NCBI RefSeq assembly: GCF_022213955.1
Contig: NZ_JAKNTW010000002.1
Location: 124,001-188,000, forward strand
DNA from: Dolomitihabitans soli
Lineage (GTDB): Bacteria > Actinomycetota > Actinomycetes > Streptosporangiales > Streptosporangiaceae
Direction: 5' to 3'
DNA length: 64,000 nt
A model generated the notes under the pieces. It was not told the origin of the DNA, did not search any database, and saw nothing but the letters and a program-made list of their open reading frames with translations. Positions 26,646 to 34,441 of this stretch are shown in pieces. The stretch's first letter is position 1. Every line of letters starts with the position of its first letter. The translations under genes and the position numbers were made by a program.

Positions 26646-27281
26646 ATGGCCGAGACGTACGACCCCCGCCGCACGGCGGTTCTGCTGGTCGATCCCTACA
26701 ACGACTTCATCTCCGAGGGCGGCAAGCTCTGGCCGCGACTCGAGCCCGTAGCGAAGGCGGTCGGCCTGGTGGACAACCTGCGTTCCGTGGTCGCCTCCGC
26801 CCGCGAGGCCGACATCCAAGTGGTGTTCGTCCCGCACCGCCGCTGGGAGCCGGGCGACTACGAGACCTGGGCTCACCCGAACCCGACCCAGCGCGCCATC
26901 GAAGAGCGGCATACCTTCGCCCGGGGCTCCTGGGGCGGGGAGTTCCATCCCGACTTCCAGCCGCAGGCGGGCGACGTCGTCGTCCACGAGCACTGGGCGC
27001 AGAGCGGGTTCGCCAACACCGACCTGGACTTCCAGCTCAAGCAGCACGGCATCACCCACGCGGTGGTCATCGGCGTGCTGGCGAACACCTGCATCGAGTC
27101 CACCGGTCGTTTCGCCATGGAGCTCGGCTACCACGTGACGCTGGTTCGCGACGCCACCGCTGCCTTTCTCCCCGAGATGATGAACGCCGCACATGAGCTG
27201 AACGGCCCCACCTACGCCCACGCCATCGTCACCACGGGAGAGCTCGTCACCGCATTCGATTACCCGTCCAAGATGCGGTGA
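26646..27281 (+). CDS. isochorismatase-family cysteine hydrolase
   Basis: 211 aa. Isochorismatase-like fold with catalytic Asp in LLVDPYNDF and nucleophile Cys in GVLANTCIEST. The Lys of the usual Asp-Lys-Cys triad is replaced: the motif reads VVVHEHWAQSGF, His where Lys is expected. Likely amide or nicotinamidase-like hydrolysis, but altered chemistry is possible. GGGGGAG before the ATG. Co-transcribed with the alcohol dehydrogenase. Confidence 0.85.
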   Translation: MAETYDPRRTAVLLVDPYNDFISEGGKLWPRLEPVAKAVGLVDNLRSVVASAREADIQVVFVPHRRWEPGDYETWAHPNPTQRAIEERHTFARGSWGGEFHPDFQPQAGDVVVHEHWAQSGFANTDLDFQLKQHGITHAVVIGVLANTCIESTGRFAMELGYHVTLVRDATAAFLPEMMNAAHELNGPTYAHAIVTTGELVTAFDYPSKMR

Positions 27282-27288
27282 CGGGCCA

Positions 27289-28056
27289 CTAGCTCATCTT
27301 GTGCAGCTCCCTGGCGGCCGTCCTGGCCAGGACCTCGACCTGTTCCGGTGTGTAGGCGTCGGTGGCGCGGGCCCGGATCACCCGGGGAACCAGGCGCGGC
27401 TTGAGCAGGATCAGTCCCTCGGCGCTCACCATGCCGCCGCGCGGCATCCGGCCGCCGAAGACGGCCAGGATCGGCTCGATGGTGACCTGGATGCCGGACT
27501 GCCGGGTGAGGATCTCGGCGAGGGAACCGGCCGCGTCGCCGAGCCCCTTGGCCATGGTCGCGCCGTACTTCTCGCCGAAGAACAGCCGCCCGCCGTACTG
27601 CGCGATGTCGATCTCGGGGCCGAAGGCCTCGTTGTCGACGATCCACACGCCGCCGGGGCCGATCACCAGGTGGTCGATGGACGCCTGACCGCGTACGGCG
27701 CGGCCGTTGAGCACGCGGTAGCCGTCCTTGGCGAGCCTGCGGCGCAGCGTCCGGCCGGTGATGACCTCGCCCCTGCGCTTGCCGCGCCAGACGGCGGTGT
27801 CCTCGTGGGCCCGCCACGCGAGGTACGCGTCGACGGCCGCGACCACGATCGCGGTGAACAGGCCGACCGCGACCGGCCAGGGGATGGCGAAGCGGATGGC
27901 GAGCGCGATGCCGGCGGCGAGGCCCACCACGGCCTTGACCACGCGCATCTTCCTGCGCTCGCTGATCGCCTCGACCCAGAACTTCTCATACATCTGCTGG
28001 GGGGACTGACCGGTGAACTTCTCGTCCTCCGGCACATAGATGGACCCGCCTGGCAT
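27289..28056 (-). CDS. NERD-domain membrane protein
   Basis: 255 aa. Two membrane helices near residues 42-78 (VVGLAAGIALAIRFAIPW, VGLFTAIVVAAVDAYLAW), then a NERD (nuclease-related) domain: VLNGRAVRGQASIDHLVIGPGGVWIVDNEAFG, with the conserved DHLVIGPGGVWIVD core. NERD domains resemble PD-(D/E)XK nucleases and are often linked to DNA processing or stress. It is convergent with the hydrolase gene, 7 bp apart, and divergent from the TetR gene. Confidence 0.8.
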   Translation of the reverse strand: MPGGSIYVPEDEKFTGQSPQQMYEKFWVEAISERRKMRVVKAVVGLAAGIALAIRFAIPWPVAVGLFTAIVVAAVDAYLAWRAHEDTAVWRGKRRGEVITGRTLRRRLAKDGYRVLNGRAVRGQASIDHLVIGPGGVWIVDNEAFGPEIDIAQYGGRLFFGEKYGATMAKGLGDAAGSLAEILTRQSGIQVTIEPILAVFGGRMPRGGMVSAEGLILLKPRLVPRVIRARATDAYTPEQVEVLARTAARELHKMS

Positions 28057-28247
28057 GGCACACCCCGGGAGCTCGGCCTGCTGTGGCACTGATTTCTGGC
28101 ATCTGGCATGACTCGGGCACAGATTTGGGCATGGTCGAGCAATCTGCCACGCTGAAGCCCTCGCCGCGGATGGGATTCCCCGCTTGGCGACAGGGGAATC
28201 AGAAGGTGACGTAATTAGGACAACTCCGCCAGTGTCCCCGCTAGTTG

Positions 28248-28261
28248 ACCGACCAGTCGGT
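28248..28261. promoter_or_regulatory. TetR operator upstream of the 28.3-kb tetR gene
   Basis: ACCGAC-CA-GTCGGT inverted repeat 47 bp before the regulator ATG. A near-identical site (one change over 15 bp) lies upstream of the acyl-CoA dehydrogenase operon at 33568-33583. The rest of the 252-bp intergenic region 28057-28308 shows no gene. Confidence 0.75.
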
Positions 28262-28308
28262 ATCCTTACCTCGGCGGCCGGTTTCGCCGCCAGATGGGAG
28301 GTCCCGCG

Positions 28309-28917
28309 ATGGCCAGAAGCGGAACGGCGGCCAATGTCGAGCAGGTGGAACCTGTGCGCCGGCGCCTGCTCGGCGAGGCGACGCGGTTGTTCGCCGAGCG
28401 AGGCTTCGAGAGCACATCCGTCCAGGAAATCGTAGCGGCAGCGGGCGTCACCAAGGGCGCGATGTACCACTACTTCGACTCCAAGGACGATCTCCTGAAG
28501 GAGATCTACGGGCGGGTGCTCCGGATGCAGATGGAGCGGCTCGCCAGGTTCGCCGACGGGCCGGGCACGGTCACCACCCGCCTGCACGCGGCGGCGGCCG
28601 ACGTCGTCCGCACCACGGTCGAGAACCTGGACGACTCCAAGATCTTCTTCCGGTCGATGCACCAGCTCGCGCCCGACACCTACAAGGCGGTCCGCGCCGA
28701 TCGCCGCCGCTACCACGAGCGGTTCAGGGACCTGGTCGCCGAGGGGCAGAAGGAAGGCGTCTTCCGCGCCGACGTGCCGGCCGACATCGTCGTCGACTTC
28801 TTCTTCGGCTCGGTCCACCACCTCGGCACCTGGTACCACGCCGACGGCCCGCTCTCGGGCGCCGAGGTCGGCACCCACTTCGCCGACCTGCTCCTCACGT
28901 CCCTCCGCCCGGCCTAG
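28309..28917 (+). CDS. TetR/AcrR-family regulator
   Basis: 202 aa. N-terminal TetR HTH: RLFAERGFESTSVQEIVAAA and GVTKGAMYHYFDSKDDLLKEI. The C-terminal ligand domain is divergent. The ATG at 28309 has GGGAGG 8 nt upstream; an in-frame ATG at 28294 lies before that site. The operator at 28248 suggests autoregulation. The matching site at 33568 suggests control of the acyl-CoA dehydrogenase operon, so its ligand may be an acyl-CoA. Confidence 0.9.
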   Translation: MARSGTAANVEQVEPVRRRLLGEATRLFAERGFESTSVQEIVAAAGVTKGAMYHYFDSKDDLLKEIYGRVLRMQMERLARFADGPGTVTTRLHAAAADVVRTTVENLDDSKIFFRSMHQLAPDTYKAVRADRRRYHERFRDLVAEGQKEGVFRADVPADIVVDFFFGSVHHLGTWYHADGPLSGAEVGTHFADLLLTSLRPA

Positions 28918-29157
28918 CCCCCAGCCGCTTTCGGCAGACGTACGGCCCGCCAGATTTCGGCGGCTCGCCGTTGGTGGCGAGGGTCTCCGGGGCCAACGCT
29001 TCTCGGGCGAGCGCGGCCGGTCGCCGTCACGGCCGGCCAGCTGGACGTGTTCTCCGGTTCAGACCCGTGATCGCATCTGTGGTGTGCGGGTGGCGTCATG
29101 GGAGATCACAGACAAATCCATCGCTCTCGCGTGAGGGCGAATGTCAGAATCGCCGCC

Positions 29158-29739
29158 ATGGAGCCCATTTCGCTGACGACATCCCGTCTGCTGCTGCGTC
29201 CTCATGATTCCGGCGACGAGGATGTGGTCTTCGCCGCTTGCCAAGATGCCGGCATCCAGCGGTGGACGGACTTTCCGACACCGTACGAACGCCAGCACGC
29301 GGCCTTCTACCTGGATCAGATAGTGCCGCGTGGCTGGCGTGATGACACGATGTACCACTTCGCGGTGGAAACCCGGGACGACGGAGATCTGGTCGCATCG
29401 GTCAATGTGCACCGTCACCATGACACGTGGGCGGTCGGGTACTGGACTGTGGCAGAGCATAGGGGCCGCGGCTACGCAGCAGAGGCGGTACGCGCCTTGG
29501 CCACCTGGTCCTTCACCGAACTGGGGGTGCAGCGCCTGGAGTGGCGGGCGGAAGCAGGGAATACGGCCTCCTGGGCGGTGGCGAAGAAGGTCGGCTTTGT
29601 CATGGAGGGGGTTCTGCGTGCGGCGCAGACCAATGACAATTCGTTGCGGGATACCTGGATCGGCGCTCTCCTGCCCTCCGACCTCGGTTTGCCTTTCGCC
29701 ATCCCCCACCACGCCGCGCAGGTGAACGCTCCGGCTTGA
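29158..29739 (+). CDS. GNAT acetyltransferase
   Basis: 193 aa. RimJ/RimL-type GNAT: LTTSRLLLRPHDSGDEDVVF, VGYWTVAEHRGRGYAAEAVRAL (acetyl-CoA loop) and AEAGNTASWAVAKKVGFVMEG. No good Shine-Dalgarno before ATG 29158; a longer start at 29098 adds non-conserved residues. Substrate unknown. The region 28918-29157 upstream holds no supported gene. Confidence 0.83.
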   Translation: MEPISLTTSRLLLRPHDSGDEDVVFAACQDAGIQRWTDFPTPYERQHAAFYLDQIVPRGWRDDTMYHFAVETRDDGDLVASVNVHRHHDTWAVGYWTVAEHRGRGYAAEAVRALATWSFTELGVQRLEWRAEAGNTASWAVAKKVGFVMEGVLRAAQTNDNSLRDTWIGALLPSDLGLPFAIPHHAAQVNAPA

Positions 29740-30039
29740 CGAGTCCTGGCCAGGCTCTGCGGTGTCGTGCGCGAGGTCGGCTGGGTAGGCAGGCACACCC
29801 AACGCGCGACGATCCTCAGATGGTGATCGCCGAAGAGCGGCAATGGACGGTCGAAGGCAGCGGAACAGATGCGAGCACGGGCTTGAACCGAAGAGCCACT
29901 TCAAGGGCCCATCGGTTACGGCGGTCAGCCACCCACGCCCGAGTGCCATGAACCCACGGACGCCCGCCGCCTACGGCGAATGGCGCCGACTTGGCGTGCC
30001 GTACGCGAAACATACGCGGACGTGGGGCGGCGCGGGGAA
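29740..30039. other. intergenic region, nothing recognised
   Basis: 300 bp between the GNAT gene and the convergent acyl-CoA dehydrogenase gene. No credible coding frame, tRNA or strong hairpin was seen. Confidence 0.5.
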
Positions 30040-31113
30040 TTAGGCGGGGGCGGGGATGTCGGCGAGTTGGGCGGTTCGGGTGCGGTGGTCGCCTGGGGTT
30101 CCCAGTGCTATCTGGGTGGACTTGGCGCGTTTGAGGAAGAGGTGCAGGGGGTGTTCCCAGGTCATCCCGATGCCGCCGTGAAGTTGCAGCGCCTCCTCGG
30201 CGGCGTGCACGGCGACGTCGGCGCACCAGGACTGGGCGACCGCGACGGCGAGGCCGGGGTCCTCGGCCGAGGCCAGCGCGTCCGCGGCGTTGCGGGCCGC
30301 GGCGCGGGCCCGGACCACGTCCAGCCACAGGTCGGCGAGGCGGTGCTTGATCGACTGGAAGGACCCGACGGGCCGGGCGAACTGGTGACGCTCCTTGACG
30401 TAGGCCAGGGTCGTGCTCAGGCACCATTCGGCCACGCCGAGCTGTTCGGAGGCGAGCAGGCCCGCGCCGTACAGCAGCGCGTCCCCGATCCCCTCCCCCA
30501 CCGCCTGCGCGGGCGCCGAGGCGAGGGTCACGGTGGACAACGGCCGGGTCTGGTCGAGCGAGGGCACCGGCCGGGTGGTCGCGTCCGCCGCCCGCACGGC
30601 GTACAGGGTGGAACCGGACGGCACGAGCAGCACACTCGCCGCGTCCGCCCCGGCCACCGCCTTCACCTCGCCGCTGAGCGTCCCGTCCTCGTCCCGCCTG
30701 ACGTCCCCGCCGACCGCTGAGTACGGCGACGCGGCGAAGGAGACGGCGAGGGCGGCGGTGGTCTCACCGGAGGCGAGCCGGGTCAGCAGCGCTCCGGCCG
30801 CCGGCGTCCCGGCGGCCAGCAGGGCACGGGTGGCGAGGACGGCGCTGGTCAGGAAGGGCACGGGGGAGGCCGATCGGCCGATCTCCTCGCACACGACCGC
30901 CGCCTCCCGGGCCGACGCCCCCGCTCCGCCGTACTCGTCGGGGATGAGCAGGCCGGCGACGCCGATGTCGCCGGCGAGGGCCTTCCACACGCCGGGATCG
31001 GGCGGCGAGCCGAGCCCGGCCAGGACCGAGGCGGGCGCGCACGTGTCGGCGAGCAGGTCGCGGACCGCCGACCGCAGTTCCTCCTCGACCTCCGTGTAGA
31101 GCAGACTGGTCAT
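30040..31113 (-). CDS. acyl-CoA dehydrogenase family protein (third gene of operon)
   Basis: 357 aa, shorter and more divergent than the other two. The N-terminal ACAD helical domain is clear (LLIPDEYGGAGASAREAAVVCEEIGRS). The C-terminal domain keeps YVKERHQFARPVGSFQSIKHRLADL and LQLHGGIGMTWEHPLHLFLKRAK. The catalytic Glu position is not obvious, as in the non-catalytic partner of two-subunit ACADs. It may pair with one of the upstream ACADs as a heteromer, as FadE pairs do in steroid catabolism. 31 bp after the second gene. Confidence 0.85.
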   Translation of the reverse strand: MTSLLYTEVEEELRSAVRDLLADTCAPASVLAGLGSPPDPGVWKALAGDIGVAGLLIPDEYGGAGASAREAAVVCEEIGRSASPVPFLTSAVLATRALLAAGTPAAGALLTRLASGETTAALAVSFAASPYSAVGGDVRRDEDGTLSGEVKAVAGADAASVLLVPSGSTLYAVRAADATTRPVPSLDQTRPLSTVTLASAPAQAVGEGIGDALLYGAGLLASEQLGVAEWCLSTTLAYVKERHQFARPVGSFQSIKHRLADLWLDVVRARAAARNAADALASAEDPGLAVAVAQSWCADVAVHAAEEALQLHGGIGMTWEHPLHLFLKRAKSTQIALGTPGDHRTRTAQLADIPAPA

Positions 31114-31144
31114 CGAATCTCCTTGAGCGGCCAGGGCGAGGCGG

Positions 31145-32314
31145 TCAACGGGGGAGGTCCTTCCAGGGCACGTCCTTGTCCACCCGGGGTTCCGAGGGCA
31201 GGCCGAGCACCCGCTCGGCGATGATGTTGCGCAGGATCTCCGAGGTGCCGCCCTCGATGGAGTTGCCCTTGGCGCGCAGGTAGCGGTAGCCGATGTCGCG
31301 GCCGGCGAAGTCGACGGACTCGGACCGGCGGAAGCTCCAGTCGTCGTAGCCGAGCCCCTCCTCGCGGTGCATCTCCAGGTCGAGCCCGGTGAGCGCCTGG
31401 TTGAGCGTGGCGAAGGAGAGCTTCATGCCGGAGCCCTCCGGCCCCGGCTGGCCGGCGGCGAGCTGCTCGCGCAGGCGGGCGCCCGCCAGCCTGGTCACCT
31501 CGGCCTCGATCCACAGGCGGACGAGCCGCTGGTGCAGGTCGTGGTCGCGCAGTTCGGGCCGGTCGCGCCAGGTTCGGGTGACGAGGCCGATCATGCCGCC
31601 GCCCCGGCGGGCGGGCGCGCCGCCGATCGCGACGCGTTCGTTCATCAGCGTGGTCTGCGCCACCCGCCAGCCGTCGCCGACGCCGCCGAGCCGCAGGTCG
31701 TCTCCGAGGCGCACGCCGGTGAGGAAGACCTCGTTGAACTCGGCCTCGCCGGTGATCTGCCGCAGCGGGCGCACGTCGACGCCGGGCGCCTGCATGTCGC
31801 ACACGAAGTAGGTCATACCGCGGTGCTTGGGCTGGTCGGGGTCGGTGCGGGCGACGAGGATGGCCCACCGGGCGTGGTGCGCGCCCGAGGTCCAGACCTT
31901 CTGGCCGTCGACGACCCACTCCTCGCCGTCGCGGACCGCCCTGGTGGCGAGCGTGGCGAGGTCGGATCCGGCGCCCGGCTCACTGAAGAGCTGGCACCAG
32001 ATCTCCTCCCCGGTCCACAGCGGACGCAGGAAGCGTCTCTGCTGCTCCTCCGTGCCGAAGGCGAGGATGGTGGGGGCCGCCATACCGAGTCCGATGGCCT
32101 GCACTCCGGGCCGGAGCTGGGGGGTGGACTCCAGCTCCCGCTCGACCACCTGCTGCAGTTCGCGCGGCGCGCCGAGGCCGCCGAGGCCGGGCGGGAAGTG
32201 CACCCAGGCCAGTCCGGCGTCGAAGCGGGCCCGCAGGAAGCCGAGGCGGTCGGCGGCGGGATCGTTCGCGGCGAGGAACTCCCGCACCCGCTCTTTGATG
32301 TCTTCTTCGTTCAA
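31145..32314 (-). CDS. acyl-CoA dehydrogenase (second gene of operon)
   Basis: 389 aa. FAD/substrate motifs: QLFSEPGAGSDLATLATRA, VDGQKVWTSGAHHARWAILVART and, near the C-terminus, AKGNSIEGGTSEILRNIIAERVLG. It oxidises the alpha-beta bond of an acyl-CoA. FadE17/FadE28-like in length. Lies 12 bp after the first ACAD gene. Confidence 0.9.
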   Translation of the reverse strand: MNEEDIKERVREFLAANDPAADRLGFLRARFDAGLAWVHFPPGLGGLGAPRELQQVVERELESTPQLRPGVQAIGLGMAAPTILAFGTEEQQRRFLRPLWTGEEIWCQLFSEPGAGSDLATLATRAVRDGEEWVVDGQKVWTSGAHHARWAILVARTDPDQPKHRGMTYFVCDMQAPGVDVRPLRQITGEAEFNEVFLTGVRLGDDLRLGGVGDGWRVAQTTLMNERVAIGGAPARRGGGMIGLVTRTWRDRPELRDHDLHQRLVRLWIEAEVTRLAGARLREQLAAGQPGPEGSGMKLSFATLNQALTGLDLEMHREEGLGYDDWSFRRSESVDFAGRDIGYRYLRAKGNSIEGGTSEILRNIIAERVLGLPSEPRVDKDVPWKDLPR

Positions 32315-32326
32315 GAGGGTTCCTTG

Positions 32327-33541
32327 TCAAACGTCGGCGACCATGTGCTTCTTGAGTTCCCGGTAGGCGAGGGAGCGCTTGTGCACCTCGTCGGGCCCAT
32401 CGGCCAGGCGCAGCGACCGTGCCCCGGCCCAGAGCCCGGCGAGCGGGAAGTCCTGGCTGACCCCGCCCGCGCCGTGCACCTGGATGGCCTTGTCCAGGAT
32501 CCACTCGACGTCACGCGGGGTCGCGATCTTGATGGCCTGGATCTCGGTGTGCGCGCCCCGGTTGCCGACGGTGTCCATCAGCCAGGCGGTCTTCAGCACC
32601 AGCAGCCTGAGCTGTTCGATCCGCACCCGCGACTCGGCGATCCAGTCCTGGACGACGCCCTGGTCCGCGATTGGCTTGCCAAAGGCGGTGCGGGCGAGGG
32701 CCCGTTCGCACATGAGCTGGACGGCCCGCTCGGCGATGCCGATCAGCCGCATGCAGTGGTGGATGCGGCCGGGGCCGAGCCGGGCCTGGGCGATGGCGAA
32801 GCCGCCGCCCTCCTCGCTGATCAGGTTCGCAAGCGGCACGCGGACGTCCTCGAACAGCAACTCGGCGTGGCCCCCGTGATCGGCGTCGGAGTAGCCGAAG
32901 ACGTGCATGCCGCGCTTGACCGTCAGGCCAGGGGTGTCGCGGGGCACCAGCACCATGCTCTGCCTGCGGTGTTTGGGCGCGTCGGGGTTGGTCTGGCCCA
33001 TCACGATGAAGATCTTGCAGTTGGGGTTCATCGCGCCGGAGGCGAACCACTTGCGGCCGTTGATCACGTATTCGCCGCCGTCACGGGTGATCGAGGTCGC
33101 GATGTTGGTGGCGTCGGAGGAGGCCACGTCGGGTTCGGTCATCGCGAACGCGGAGCGGATCTCGCCGCGCAGCAGCGGGTCCAGCCACTCCTTGCGCTGC
33201 CACTCGCTGCCGAACTCGGCGAGGACCTCCATGTTGCCGGTGTCGGGGGCGGCGCAGTTGGTGGCCGTCGGGGCGATGCGCGGGCTCCTGCCCATGATCT
33301 CCGCGAGCGGGGCGTACTGGAGGTTGGTGAGGCCGGCGCCGTGCGCGCCGGGCAGGAACAGGTTCCACAGCCCTCGGCCGCGTGCCTCGTCCTTGATGTC
33401 CGCCAGCAGCGGCGGGCTGCTCCAGCCGCTCTCCGCGGCCTGCTCCTCGAACGCCGCCTCGGCCGGGTAGACGCATTCCTCCATGAACAGGGTCAGTCGT
33501 TCCCGCAGGTCCTCGGTTTTGGCGTCATAGGTGAAGTCCAT
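32327..33541 (-). CDS. acyl-CoA dehydrogenase, ACAD10/11-like (first gene of operon)
   Basis: 404 aa. Motifs FAMTEPDVASSDATNIATSI, VINGRKWFASGAMNPNCKIF, RLGPGRIHHCMRLIG and IQVHGAGGVSQDFPLAGLWA, ending in LRLADGPDEVHKRSLAY. This is the long-branched ACAD10/11-like group. Heads the operon of three ACADs, with the shared TetR-type operator 27 bp upstream. Substrate unknown; three ACADs together suggest a dedicated acyl-CoA degradation step. Confidence 0.9.
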   Translation of the reverse strand: MDFTYDAKTEDLRERLTLFMEECVYPAEAAFEEQAAESGWSSPPLLADIKDEARGRGLWNLFLPGAHGAGLTNLQYAPLAEIMGRSPRIAPTATNCAAPDTGNMEVLAEFGSEWQRKEWLDPLLRGEIRSAFAMTEPDVASSDATNIATSITRDGGEYVINGRKWFASGAMNPNCKIFIVMGQTNPDAPKHRRQSMVLVPRDTPGLTVKRGMHVFGYSDADHGGHAELLFEDVRVPLANLISEEGGGFAIAQARLGPGRIHHCMRLIGIAERAVQLMCERALARTAFGKPIADQGVVQDWIAESRVRIEQLRLLVLKTAWLMDTVGNRGAHTEIQAIKIATPRDVEWILDKAIQVHGAGGVSQDFPLAGLWAGARSLRLADGPDEVHKRSLAYRELKKHMVADV

Positions 33542-33567
33542 GGGCCCTCCTGTCTAGCCAGTGAGCG

Positions 33568-33583
33568 TACCGACCAGCCGGTA
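33568..33583. promoter_or_regulatory. TetR-type operator of the acyl-CoA dehydrogenase operon
   Basis: TACCGACCAGCCGGTA, an imperfect dyad with TACCG/CGGTA ends. It matches the operator at 28248 in 14 of 15 bases, implying control by that TetR. Confidence 0.75.
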
Positions 33584-33710
33584 TGTATGTCGACCTTCGT
33601 TCTCCGCTTTACCCTCCAAACATGGAACCATCGGCGTCACCGTCGAACGGGTGAACTCGCCTATGGGGGCGGTGTATGTCGCGGTCCTCGGTCGCCTCGG
33701 AGGGGGACCC

Positions 33711-34340
33711 TCACTCCCGCACAGCACGCCTGTCGCCGGCGCCCAGGCAGAGCGGAAGCGCCTGAATGATCAGCTTGCTCGTCGCTTCGACGCGGGAGTC
33801 GTCGACGGTCTGGCCGGTGTTGAGGACACGCCACTGCGTGAGCCCGACCAGTAGGTCGAGGGCCAGGTCGAGGTCGAGGTCGGCGGGCAACTGGCCACGC
33901 TCCACCGCGCTCCTCAGAAACCGCTCGCACGCGGCCCTGCGCGGCTGCCGGATCGCGGTGTCGAATGCCGCGGAGAGCCCGGGATTGCGAGCGGCCTCGG
34001 CCGTCAGATCGAGCACGATGCGCATGACCACGGGATCCGACAGCGTATCCGCCGCCGCGCGGACGTAGGCTCGCACGTCGCTACTCAGGTCACCGGCCCC
34101 GCCTGCCGGGACCTGCTGGGAGGCGACGACGTCGATGAGGTCGACCACCATCGCCTCTTTCGACGGCCACCGCCGGTAGAGCGCGGCCTTTCCCGTACCG
34201 GCCCGCCGGGCCACCGCGCCCATTGACATACCGGCATAGCCTGCCTCCGCCAACTCGGCGACCGCCGCCGCGACGATGGTGTCGGTGACTGTCTGGCGCA
34301 GCACGGCGGCGCCACGACCACGCGGGCGGATCTCAGTCAT
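33711..34340 (-). CDS. TetR/AcrR-family regulator (TetR_C_11-like)
   Basis: 209 aa. HTH: AVAELAEAGYAGMSMGAVAR and AGTGKAALYRRWPSKEAMVVDLI. The C-terminal domain has the LRSAVERGQLPADLDLDLALDLLVG pattern common in this subgroup. It is divergent from the FAD monooxygenase gene across 101 bp holding two similar operators, and probably represses it. Confidence 0.9.
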   Translation of the reverse strand: MTEIRPRGRGAAVLRQTVTDTIVAAAVAELAEAGYAGMSMGAVARRAGTGKAALYRRWPSKEAMVVDLIDVVASQQVPAGGAGDLSSDVRAYVRAAADTLSDPVVMRIVLDLTAEAARNPGLSAAFDTAIRQPRRAACERFLRSAVERGQLPADLDLDLALDLLVGLTQWRVLNTGQTVDDSRVEATSKLIIQALPLCLGAGDRRAVRE

Positions 34341-34362
34341 ATCGGCGATAGTAACACGAGAC

Positions 34363-34421
34363 GGAACGGTTGCGTCCCGACTTCACGGTCGCTTATTCTT
34401 CAAATGGAACGGATAGGTTCC
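34363..34421. promoter_or_regulatory. two operator copies between tetR and the FAD monooxygenase gene
   Basis: GGAAC-N6-GTCCC at 34363-34378 and GGAAC-N6-GTTCC at 34406-34421, 43 bp apart, both within a wider shared GGAACGG...GTCCCGA context. Positioned to control both divergent promoters. Confidence 0.6.
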
Positions 34422-34441
34422 GTCCCGAATCGAGGGAAGAC

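Noticed and set aside
31367-33769. 800-aa open frame on the plus strand opposite the acyl-CoA dehydrogenases
   Set aside because: Antisense shadow of the acyl-CoA dehydrogenase genes.
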